Origin: JANOBJ01 sp031411575
Lineage (GTDB): Bacteria > Pseudomonadota > Gammaproteobacteria > Burkholderiales > Burkholderiaceae_C
Direction of reading: 5' to 3'
DNA: 6,201 nucleotides
NCBI GenBank assembly: GCA_031411575.1
Contig: JANOBJ010000135.1
Span: 1 to 6,201, forward strand
Positions within the stretch are counted from its first letter, which is position 1. Every line of letters begins with the position of its first letter. The notes under the pieces were generated by a model. The model saw nothing but the letters and a program-made list of their open reading frames with translations, made no database searches and had not been told where the DNA came from. The translations under genes and the position numbers were made by a program. Positions 1 to 5,364 of this stretch are shown here, piece after piece.

Positions 1-42
1 CCCGAGGGGGCCGTTGCCGGCTTTGGGCGGCCCGGCGCCGGC
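1..42. repeat. GC-rich repeat-like segment at the left edge, inside the acyl-CoA dehydrogenase frame
   Basis: CCCGAGGGGG, fourteen bases, then GGGCGGCCCG (25-34) resembles the insert at 5320-5353, where GAGGGGG and GGGCGGCCCG are thirteen bases apart. The encoded residues (PEGAVAGFGRPGAG) precede a variable loop of the dehydrogenase. The left edge is cut by the window, so whether this is a repeat read through in frame or coincidence in GC-rich coding DNA is open. Confidence 0.4.
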
Positions 43-663
43 AGAGGCTCAGGCGGTGTATACATGCGCATTGTACCGGGCGATGCGCCCGGCCTGTCGC
101 GCAGCGAACTGAAAAAGATGGGCTGGAGGTGCTCTGACACCGCGCACCTGCGACTGGACAACGTGCGGGTGCCCGCGCGCTACCTGCTGGGCGAAGAGGG
201 CAGCGGCTTTCGCATCATCATGACCAACTTCAACGGCGAGCGGCTGGCGATGTCGGCGATGGCGCTGGGTTTTGCGCAAGCCTGCTTTGACGAGGCGCTG
301 GGTTGGGCGCGCCAGCGCAAGACCTTTGGCGCGGCGCTGGTGGAGCGTCAGGTGATCCGCCACAAGCTGGTCGACATGCAGATGCGCATCGCCTCGACCG
401 AGGCCTGGGTCAACGCCGTCACGGCCCGGGCTGACGCGGGCGACGAATCGCCCGACTGGGTGGCGCAGGTCTGCATGCTCAAGAACCACGCCACCCAGAC
501 CATGCAGTTCTGCGCCGACCAGGCCGTCCAGATCCTGGGCGGCATGGGCTTCATGCGCGGTACCACCTGCGAGCGCGTCTACCGCGAAGTCAAGGTCATG
601 ATGATCGGCGGCGGCGCCGAGGAAATCATGAAAGAACTGGCTGCACGACAATTGGGGCTATGA
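1..663 (+). CDS. Acyl-CoA dehydrogenase, C-terminal part (5' end outside window)
   Basis: FAD-dependent flavoenzyme that introduces the alpha-beta double bond into an acyl-CoA and passes electrons to ETF. Only the last ~220 residues are visible; the family is usually ~380-400 aa. The frame is open to base 1, so the ATG at 64 is probably internal: the residues around it (GGVYMRIVPGDAPG) look like the middle beta-domain of the family. In order one sees the strand ending DNVRVP, then GEEGSGF, the helix motif NFNGERL, RQRKTFG (FAD/dimer contact), and QILGGMGF near the C-terminus. The usual C-terminal catalytic Glu (YEGT in MCAD) is replaced by MIGGGAEEI. The Glu of NGERL (codon 238-240) aligns instead with the catalytic base of isovaleryl-CoA and long-chain acyl-CoA dehydrogenases. 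The stop overlaps the thioesterase start (ATGA). Bases 1-42 resemble a dispersed repeat, so the upstream part could carry an insertion. Substrate unknown; the family call is firm. Confidence 0.9.
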   Translation, partial: PEGAVAGFGRPGAGRGSGGVYMRIVPGDAPGLSRSELKKMGWRCSDTAHLRLDNVRVPARYLLGEEGSGFRIIMTNFNGERLAMSAMALGFAQACFDEALGWARQRKTFGAALVERQVIRHKLVDMQMRIASTEAWVNAVTARADAGDESPDWVAQVCMLKNHATQTMQFCADQAVQILGGMGFMRGTTCERVYREVKVMMIGGGAEEIMKELAARQLGL

Positions 664-1142
664 CCAAACACGATGTTGTTGCCGCCCCGTTTGAGCCGGC
701 GTTCATCGCCGGCCTCAAGTCGCTGTGGGAAGAAAAAATCATCTTCAACCAGGTGCTGGGCCTGAAGATCACCAGCCTGAAGGCCGACCACGTGACCGCG
801 CGCATCGACATGCGGCGCGAGCTCATCGGCCACTACAGCCACAACCGTATCCACGGTGGCGTGATCAGCGCGGGCCTGGATGCGATGGGCGGCCTGGCCG
901 TGATGGCCGCCATCGGCGCGCGGCACCTGGACGAGCCGGTCGAGCAGCGCCTGCACCGCTTCGGCAAGCTCGGCACCATCGACCTGCGCATCGACTACCT
1001 GCGCCCCGGCATCGGCGATAGCTTCGAATTGCGCGCCGAGGTGCTGCGCCTGGGTTCGCGCGTGGCGTCCACGCGCATGGAGTTCCGCGGTGCCGATGGC
1101 AAGCTGTTCTCCACCGGCGCGGGTGCCTACATTGTTTCCTGA
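660..1142 (+). CDS. YigI-like hotdog-fold acyl-CoA thioesterase
   Basis: A 160-aa single hotdog domain, full length for PaaI/YigI-type thioesterases, which hydrolyse acyl-CoA to free acid and CoA in the cytoplasm. The N-terminal ~25 residues precede the fold. The motif HNRIHGGVISAGLD (residues 61-74) contains the HGG loop and the Asp (about D74) expected on the active-site helix. The stretch GTIDLRIDYLRPG (105-117) closely matches what I recall of E. coli YigI, a medium/long-chain acyl-CoA thioesterase. The ATG overlaps the stop of the acyl-CoA dehydrogenase by the ATGA arrangement, so the two are almost certainly co-transcribed and translationally coupled; only a weak G-rich ribosome site precedes it. 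Pairing with a dehydrogenase suggests release or recycling of CoA from dead-end acyl-CoAs, which is inference. Chain-length specificity cannot be told. Confidence 0.88.
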   Translation: MTKHDVVAAPFEPAFIAGLKSLWEEKIIFNQVLGLKITSLKADHVTARIDMRRELIGHYSHNRIHGGVISAGLDAMGGLAVMAAIGARHLDEPVEQRLHRFGKLGTIDLRIDYLRPGIGDSFELRAEVLRLGSRVASTRMEFRGADGKLFSTGAGAYIVS

Positions 1143-1159
1143 GCCGCCAGCCCGCGCCT

Positions 1160-1190
1160 GTGCTGAAGGTGTCGGGCGGCCCGAGTGCTA
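1160..1190. repeat. Fragment resembling the GC-rich repeat of the livG/livF gap
   Basis: The order here is GTGCT, nine bases, GGGCGGCCCGA, then GTGCT. At 5330-5361 the same order occurs: GTGCT, nine bases, GGGCGGCCCGA, CG, GTGCT. The shared spacing argues for common origin over chance, but the identical blocks are short and GC-rich, so this is tentative. The core CGGGC-G-GCCCG is an odd-centred palindrome. Confidence 0.4.
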
Positions 1191-1204
1191 TATAAAAAAT
1201 AGCA
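1186..1204. repeat. AT-rich inverted repeat downstream of thioesterase gene
   Basis: The arms TGCTAT (1186-1191) and ATAGCA (1199-1204) are perfect 6-bp complements around a seven-base loop, ATAAAAA. It stands out as an AT island in GC-rich DNA. Short intergenic elements ending in GCTAT/ATAGC are, from memory, frequent in Comamonadaceae genomes. It may help end + strand transcription, but it lacks a following T-run and the stem is weak. Confidence 0.5.
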
Positions 1205-1245
1205 AACTATGACCATTTGAAGCGGACAACAGGCCAATAAGGCGC

Positions 1246-1270
1246 AAAAAAACCGCCCGAAGGCGGTTTT
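1246..1270 (-). terminator. Rho-independent terminator with UUCG loop
   Basis: Read on the - strand, AAAACCGCC (1270-1262) pairs with GGCGGTTTT (1257-1249) around a TTCG loop closed by C-G, the very stable cUUCGg tetraloop. The run of seven T (1252-1246) completes the intrinsic terminator. It lies ~30 bases after the stop of the substrate-binding protein gene and is oriented to end that transcript. On the + strand the stem is followed by only four T, so termination of the thioesterase transcript here would be weaker. Confidence 0.9.
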
Positions 1271-1300
1271 GGGTGGGGCGCTTGACCAAGCCCTTGCCGC

Positions 1301-2461
1301 TTACGGCTTGACGTAGTCTGACACCACTTTCCAGCGGGCGTCCTGCAGTTGCGACAGACGCGACAGGTCGCTGCCCAGGCGCTTTTGCGGGCCGAAGGTG
1401 GCCTCAGCGCTGCCGAACATGTCCGGCGGAATCACCAGCGAGTCCATGGCCTTGATGAAGCTCTCCGTTGTGAGGTTGGGGCCGGCCTTCTGCGCCGCCT
1501 TGGCGAACGAATCGACGATGTTGTAGCCATAGACCGAGAACACCGTGGGGTCTTCGTTGAACTTGGTCTTGTACTTGTTGGCCCAGAAGCGGATCGGCTG
1601 CGAGGTCTCGTCGGTGTAGGGGTTTTGTACCGTCATGGTGGCGTACAGGCCGTCCATGGCCTTGCCGCCGAGCTTGTGGATCAGGTCGGTGTACGCGGCG
1701 CTGGAGCCCATGAACGTCGGGTTGAACCCGGTCTTGCGCGATTCGGCGATGGCGCCGATGGTTTCGCGGATGATGGTGCCCAGCACGACAAAGTCACAGC
1801 CGCCGGCCTTCATCTTCGCCACCTGCGAGGAGAAGTCAGTGGCGCCGCGTTTGTACGAGGTTTTCTCGGCGAACTCCATGTTGATGGTCTTCAGGCCGGC
1901 TTCGGCCCCGCGCACCACTTCCAGGCCGAACTCGTCGTCCTGGTACATGGTGCAAATTTTCTTGGCGCCCTTGTCTTTGACCAGCTTGGGCAGCGCGGTG
2001 CGCATCTGGTCAAAGTAGGTCGCGGCAAACGAATATTTGAGCTTGTGGAAGGGCTCGTACATCTCGCGCGCGGCCGTCACCGGGAAGAAGTTGATCACGT
2101 TCTTCTCGAACTGCACCGGCATGGCCGCCAGGTTTTGCGCGGTGCCGATGTGGCCGACCATGGCAAAAATCTTGTCCTGGTTGACCAGCTTCTGCGCGGC
2201 CAGCACCGCTTTCTTCGGGTCGTAGGCCGAGTCTTCCACCTTCAGGCTGATCTTGCGGCCGTTCACGCCGCCCTGCTCGTTGATCTCATCCACGCGCAGC
2301 ATCATGCCCAGCCGCACCTGCTTGCCGAAGCCGGCGATCGGCCCGGACAGGTCCTGGATCGAGCCGAGGGTGATCTCGGTCTTGCTGACGCCCTGCTGGG
2401 CCCATGCACCCGTGGCGCCGAGGGCCAGCGCGGCGAATGCGAGAGTCAATTTGAGTTTCAT
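1301..2461 (-). CDS. Periplasmic substrate-binding protein of HAAT-family ABC transporter (LivJ/LivK-like)
   Basis: A 386-aa precursor that captures the substrate in the periplasm and delivers it to the LivHM-type permeases. A Sec signal peptide is clear: MKLK, a hydrophobic Ala/Leu core, and a type I site after AWA (residues 19-21), giving a mature protein starting QQGVSK. There is no lipobox cysteine. The mature part follows the type I periplasmic-binding fold (Peripla_BP_6): ITLGSIQDLSGP at the start, then LRVDEINEQGGVNGRKI, then DPKKAVLAAQKLV, typical of ligand-binding receptors of this family. There are only two cysteines (in KKICTMYQ and GGCDFVV). The start at 2461 is chosen because AAGGAG lies five bases upstream and the signal peptide begins there; the open frame running to 2611 has neither. 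It is the last gene of the - strand run, 153 bp after the ligase gene. The ligand is unknown, and the neighbouring acyl-CoA ligase suggests a carboxylic acid as much as an amino acid. Confidence 0.93.
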   Translation of the reverse strand: MKLKLTLAFAALALGATGAWAQQGVSKTEITLGSIQDLSGPIAGFGKQVRLGMMLRVDEINEQGGVNGRKISLKVEDSAYDPKKAVLAAQKLVNQDKIFAMVGHIGTAQNLAAMPVQFEKNVINFFPVTAAREMYEPFHKLKYSFAATYFDQMRTALPKLVKDKGAKKICTMYQDDEFGLEVVRGAEAGLKTINMEFAEKTSYKRGATDFSSQVAKMKAGGCDFVVLGTIIRETIGAIAESRKTGFNPTFMGSSAAYTDLIHKLGGKAMDGLYATMTVQNPYTDETSQPIRFWANKYKTKFNEDPTVFSVYGYNIVDSFAKAAQKAGPNLTTESFIKAMDSLVIPPDMFGSAEATFGPQKRLGSDLSRLSQLQDARWKVVSDYVKP

Positions 2462-2466
2462 GGGTT

Positions 2467-2472
2467 CTCCTT
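2467..2472 (-). promoter_or_regulatory. Ribosome binding site AAGGAG of the binding-protein gene
   Basis: AAGGAG on the - strand lies five bases before the ATG at 2461. It fixes the start at the signal-peptide methionine and rules out the longer in-frame extension. Confidence 0.85.
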
Positions 2473-2529
2473 GATGGAAGCGGACTGATGCGGATGACAG
2501 CGTCGGGCTTGCGTGCCTTTGTGGTGTCG

Positions 2530-2557
2530 ATTTTTGACGGCGCCGCCGGAAAGTCAA
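2530..2557 (-). promoter_or_regulatory. Possible sigma70-type promoter for the binding-protein gene
   Basis: On the - strand TTGACT (2557-2552) is followed after 16 bases by AAAAAT (2535-2530), four of six matches to the -10 consensus, ~68 bases before the ATG. It lies in the only sizeable gap of the - strand run, where extra expression of the binding protein would make sense. Spacing and -10 are imperfect. A second TTGACA lies at 2601-2596 without a good -10 partner. Confidence 0.3.
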
Positions 2558-2614
2558 CTGTCGTAAATACCGAGGGGAAACCACCGAGCCGCGGCTGTCA
2601 ACCGCAGCCACCCG

Positions 2615-4471
2615 TCACGCGTACATCGCGTCGATCGGTTCGGCGTATTTCTTCTCGACCAGCTTGCGCTTGAGCTTCATCGTGGGCGTCAACTCCTCAT
2701 CCTCGGCGGAGAGCTGGGTTTCCAGCAGAAAGAACTTCTTGATCTGCTCGACCCGGGCGAACTTCTTGTTGACGCGGTCAATCTCGCCCTGGATCAGTGC
2801 CTGCACCTCTTTGGCGCGCGTCAGGCTGGTGTAGTTGGAGAACGGCACGTCGCTGTCCTGCGCGAATTTTTCCACGTTCTCCTGGTCGATCATGATGATC
2901 ACCGTGAGGTAGGGGCGCTTGTCGCCGATGACCACCGCGTCGGTGATGTAGGGCGAGAACTTGAGCTCGTTTTCCAGCTCGCTGGGCGTGATGTTCTTGC
3001 CGCCGGCCGTGATGATGATGTCCTTCATGCGGTCGGTGATGTGGAAGTAGCCATCCGCGTCCACCGTGCCCACGTCGCCGGTGTGCAGCCAGCCATCCTT
3101 GTCGATGGTCTCGGCGGTCTTCTCGGGCAGGTTGAGGTAGCCCATGAACACATTGGGGCCGCGCACCAGGATCTCGCCGGTGGCAGGGTCGATCCGGACC
3201 TCGTTGTACGACGTGGCCGGGCCGATCGAGCCCGGTTTCATGCGGGTGGCCGGTACGCCGGTCGATGCGCCGCACGATTCCGTCATGCCCCAGACCTCGA
3301 GCATCGGCACCCCCAGCGCCAGGTACCACTTGACCAGATCGGGCGAGATCGGCGCCGCGCCGGTGACCAGGAACCGTGAGCGGTGGATGCCGATCAGCTT
3401 GCGCACGTTGTTCAGCGCCAGCAAGCGTGCCAGCGTGAATTTGAGCTTGAGCCAGCCACTGACGGGCTGCCCGGCCAGCACCCGGTTGGCGATCTGGGTG
3501 CCCACCTCGATGCCCCAGGCGTAGGTGATTTGCTGCAGACGGCTGGCTTCCTTGAGCGAGATCATCACGCCCGAGTAAAACTTTTCCCAGACGCGCGGTA
3601 CGGCGGTGAACACCGTGGGCGCGATCTCGCGCACGTTCTCGGGGATGGTTTCGGGGTTTTCCACAAAGTTAAGTTTGGCGCCGGTGTACATCGCGTGGTA
3701 CTCGCCACCCAGCCGTTCGGCCACGTGGCACAGCGGCAGGAAGCACATGCGCTCGTCCTGCGCGGTCTGGGACACCAGCGTGTTGTATCCCCGCACGGTG
3801 TAGACCAGGCCACGGTGGCTGTGCATCGCGCCCTTGGGCCGGCCCGTGGTGCCCGAGGTGTAGATCAGGATGGCCAGGTCTTCCGGCCGGCACGCCTTGA
3901 CGCGCTGCATCACCGCATCGGGATGTTCGGCGTTCCAGGCCCGGCCGCGTTCGCGCAGGGCATCCAGGCTGATGATGCCGGGGTCGTCCACGTCGCGCAG
4001 ACCTTCCATGTCAAACACCACCACCTGGCGCAGCAGCGGCAACTGGCCGCGAACCTCCAGCGCCTTGTCGAGCTGCTCGTCGTCCTCGACAAACAGCACC
4101 GTGGTGCGCGAGTCTTCGCACAGGTAGTGCACCTGCGAGGCCGCGTCGGTGGGGTAGATGCCGTTGGCCACGCCGCCGCAGCTGAGCACGGCCAGGTCGG
4201 TCAGCACCCACTCGATGACGGTGCTGGACAGGATGGAGACGCACTCGCCGGGCGCCAGCCCCAGGCTCATCAAGCCGCCAGCGATTTCGCGCACGGCGCA
4301 GGCGGTCTGTGACCACGACCAGCTACGCCAGATGCCCAGCTCTTTCTGGCGCATCCACACCTCGTCCTTGCGCTGGTCGACCGCGTTCCAGAAGATGGCT
4401 GGAATCGTGTCGCCTTCCATCACCACGTCCGGGTTGGGCTGGATGTGGCTCAAGTCCCACAAGTTGCTCAT
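2615..4471 (-). CDS. Long-chain acyl-CoA synthetase (AMP-forming, FadD15-like)
   Basis: A 618-aa ANL-superfamily ligase that activates a carboxylic acid with ATP to acyl-AMP and then acyl-CoA. Visible motifs in order: the phosphate loop YTSGTTGRPKG (204-214), PLCHVAER (246-253), GAAP (371-374), WGMTES (394-399) for adenine/acyl binding, GWLHTGD (460-466), the hinge region ITDRMKD (478-484), GGKNITPSE (490-498), and ELTPTMKLKR (593-602) whose Lys (about 599) is the expected adenylation lysine. Length and the TPTMKLKR ending fit long-chain ACS more than acetyl-CoA synthetase or phenylacetate ligase. The start has a near-perfect Shine-Dalgarno (GGAGGTGA) and lies six bases after the livF stop, so it is co-translated with the transporter. 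Placement inside a Liv-type ABC operon suggests it activates the imported acid; this is inference. Aryl or branched acids are also possible substrates. Confidence 0.93.
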   Translation of the reverse strand: MSNLWDLSHIQPNPDVVMEGDTIPAIFWNAVDQRKDEVWMRQKELGIWRSWSWSQTACAVREIAGGLMSLGLAPGECVSILSSTVIEWVLTDLAVLSCGGVANGIYPTDAASQVHYLCEDSRTTVLFVEDDEQLDKALEVRGQLPLLRQVVVFDMEGLRDVDDPGIISLDALRERGRAWNAEHPDAVMQRVKACRPEDLAILIYTSGTTGRPKGAMHSHRGLVYTVRGYNTLVSQTAQDERMCFLPLCHVAERLGGEYHAMYTGAKLNFVENPETIPENVREIAPTVFTAVPRVWEKFYSGVMISLKEASRLQQITYAWGIEVGTQIANRVLAGQPVSGWLKLKFTLARLLALNNVRKLIGIHRSRFLVTGAAPISPDLVKWYLALGVPMLEVWGMTESCGASTGVPATRMKPGSIGPATSYNEVRIDPATGEILVRGPNVFMGYLNLPEKTAETIDKDGWLHTGDVGTVDADGYFHITDRMKDIIITAGGKNITPSELENELKFSPYITDAVVIGDKRPYLTVIIMIDQENVEKFAQDSDVPFSNYTSLTRAKEVQALIQGEIDRVNKKFARVEQIKKFFLLETQLSAEDEELTPTMKLKRKLVEKKYAEPIDAMYA

Positions 4472-4477
4472 GTCACA

Positions 4478-4485
4478 TCACCTCC
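4478..4485 (-). promoter_or_regulatory. Strong Shine-Dalgarno GGAGGTGA of the ligase gene
   Basis: GGAGGTGA on the - strand complements the 16S 3' end over eight bases. GGAGG is nine bases before the ATG at 4471. The same bases encode the last livF codon and its TGA stop, so livF termination delivers ribosomes directly to this site. Confidence 0.85.
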
Positions 4486-5278
4486 ACGTCTTTTTCTTCT
4501 TCCAGCGCCGCTCGCCACGCACGCCGGTTTCCTTCATGCCGAGGTAGAACTCCTTGATGTCTTCCTTCTCGCGCAGGTTGGCGCAGGTGTCTTCCATGAC
4601 GATACGGCCGTTTTCCAGCACGTAGCCGTAGTCGGAGGCATTGAGCGCCATGTTGGCGTTCTGTTCAACCAGCAGGATGGTGGTGCCGCGCTCGCGGTTG
4701 TTGCGCACCACGATCTCGAAGATCTCGCGCGTGAGCTTGGGGCTGAGGCCCAGGCTGGGCTCGTCGAGCAGGATCAGGTCAGGTGACGCCATCAACGCGC
4801 GCGAGATCGAGAGCATCTGCTGCTGTCCGCCCGACAACAGGCCGGCATCCTGCGCGGCGCGCTCTTTCAGAATGGGGAAGTAGCCATACACGGCCTCGAT
4901 GTCGCGCTGCACGCCGTCGCGGTCCTTGCGGGTGTAGGCACCCATCAGCAGGTTGTCGCGCACCGACAGCAGCGGGAACACCTCGCGCCCCTCGGGCACG
5001 TGCGACAGGCCCTGCTGCACGATCAGCGCCGGGTCTTGCGCGGTGATGCTCTGGCCCTTGAATTCAATGGAGCCCTTGCGCGGGTCGATGATGCCGGAGA
5101 TGGTTTTCAAGATGGTGGTCTTGCCCGCGCCATTGGAGCCCAGAACCGTGGCAATTTCGCCGCGGCGCACCTGCAGGCTCACGCCCCGGATCGCCTTGAT
5201 CGGGCCGTAGGCGCTCTCGACGTTCAGCAGTTTCAGCACGGGCTGGTCGCTGACCGGTAGCTGCCCGACGGTGCTCAT
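4478..5278 (-). CDS. livF: ABC transporter ATP-binding protein LivF
   Basis: A 266-aa cytoplasmic ATPase that pairs with LivG to power the HAAT importer. Walker A is GSNGAGKT (47-54), the signature LSGGQ (148-152), Walker B LILLDEP (168-174) with the catalytic Glu at 173. The usual H-loop is VEQNAN (204-209), with Gln where other ABC ATPases have His; from memory this is normal for LivF. HVPEGREVF (93-101) is also typical of LivF. The start at 5278 is chosen for GGGGGAG five bases upstream and the normal N-terminus; an open extension to 5389 would overlap livG and has no family likeness. The protein carries ~15 extra C-terminal residues ending RRWKKKKTWR, unusually basic. Its start region is duplicated upstream, see the repeat at 5263-5365. 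Substrate specificity cannot be told from the ATPase. Confidence 0.95.
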   Translation of the reverse strand: MSTVGQLPVSDQPVLKLLNVESAYGPIKAIRGVSLQVRRGEIATVLGSNGAGKTTILKTISGIIDPRKGSIEFKGQSITAQDPALIVQQGLSHVPEGREVFPLLSVRDNLLMGAYTRKDRDGVQRDIEAVYGYFPILKERAAQDAGLLSGGQQQMLSISRALMASPDLILLDEPSLGLSPKLTREIFEIVVRNNRERGTTILLVEQNANMALNASDYGYVLENGRIVMEDTCANLREKEDIKEFYLGMKETGVRGERRWKKKKTWR

Positions 5279-5364
5279 GGTTGCTCCCCCACGCTGGTCA
5301 CTACGTGTACTGCGCTGCCCCCTGAGGGGGTGCTCGCATCTTGGGGCGGCCCGACGGTGCTCAT
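5275..5364 (-). CDS. Possible 29-aa coupling ORF between livG and livF
   Basis: The ATG at 5364 overlaps the livG TGA, has GGAGG five bases upstream (5374-5370, inside the end of livG), and opens a 29-codon frame starting MSTVGPPQDA and ending VGEQP. Its TGA (5277-5275) overlaps the ATG of livF. The first five residues equal those of LivF because the start region is duplicated. The peptide has no recognisable domain and is probably not functional as a protein; it may matter by carrying ribosomes across the insert. Translation is inferred only from the start, ribosome site and overlap geometry. Confidence 0.4.
   Translation of the reverse strand: MSTVGPPQDASTPSGGSAVHVVTSVGEQP
5284..5290 (-). 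promoter_or_regulatory. Ribosome binding site GGGGGAG of livF
   Basis: GGGGGAG is five bases before the livF ATG at 5278 and lies inside the 69-bp insert. The insert therefore supplied a new ribosome site for the downstream copy of the start. Confidence 0.6.
5318..5330. repeat. GC hairpin CCCCC-TGA-GGGGG in the livG/livF insert
   Basis: Perfect 5-bp GC stem with a three-base loop. It is followed by eleven bases and TGGGGCGGCCCG (5342-5353). The same order, GAGGGGG then ~12 bases then TTGGGCGGCCCG, occurs at 4-34, supporting a dispersed REP-like family. Confidence 0.5.

Larger units (their letters stand above)
1143..1300. other. Convergent intergenic region
   Basis: This is the 158-bp gap between the thioesterase stop and the stop of the substrate-binding protein gene on the other strand. 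It contains no plausible gene. It holds a GC-rich repeat fragment (1160-1190), an AT-rich hairpin (1186-1204) and an intrinsic terminator (1246-1270), each listed separately. Confidence 0.8.
2462..2614 (-). other. Gap between ligase and binding-protein genes
   Basis: The 153-bp gap has a possible promoter (2530-2557), the ribosome site of the next gene, and a perfect 10-bp GC palindrome AGCCGCGGCT (2587-2596). A weak stem GGCTG/CAGCC (2593-2609) follows the ligase stop but has no T-run, so I see no terminator and readthrough is likely. Confidence 0.6.

Noticed and set aside
49..651. 200-codon - strand frame opposite the acyl-CoA dehydrogenase
   Set aside because: The opposite frame has clear dehydrogenase motifs; this one is His/Ala-rich and unrecognisable.
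1349..2488. 379-codon open frame on the + strand opposite the binding-protein gene
   Set aside because: Composition is His/Arg/Gly/Val-rich without domain likeness and mirrors the well-supported - strand gene; a high-GC antisense shadow.
2587..2596. Perfect 10-bp palindrome AGCCGCGGCT
   Set aside because: Short and GC-rich, so expected by chance in this composition; no evidence for an operator.
2593..2609. GGCTG/CAGCC stem after the ligase stop as a terminator
   Set aside because: Five-base stem, no following T-run on the - strand.
2462..2611. N-terminal extension of the binding protein to 2611
   Set aside because: It would bury the signal peptide inside the protein; AAGGAG and the signal peptide fix the start at 2461.
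3383..4312. 309-codon open frame on the + strand opposite the ligase gene
   Set aside because: Low-complexity His/Ala/Gln composition, no family motif, no ribosome site; shadow of the ligase.
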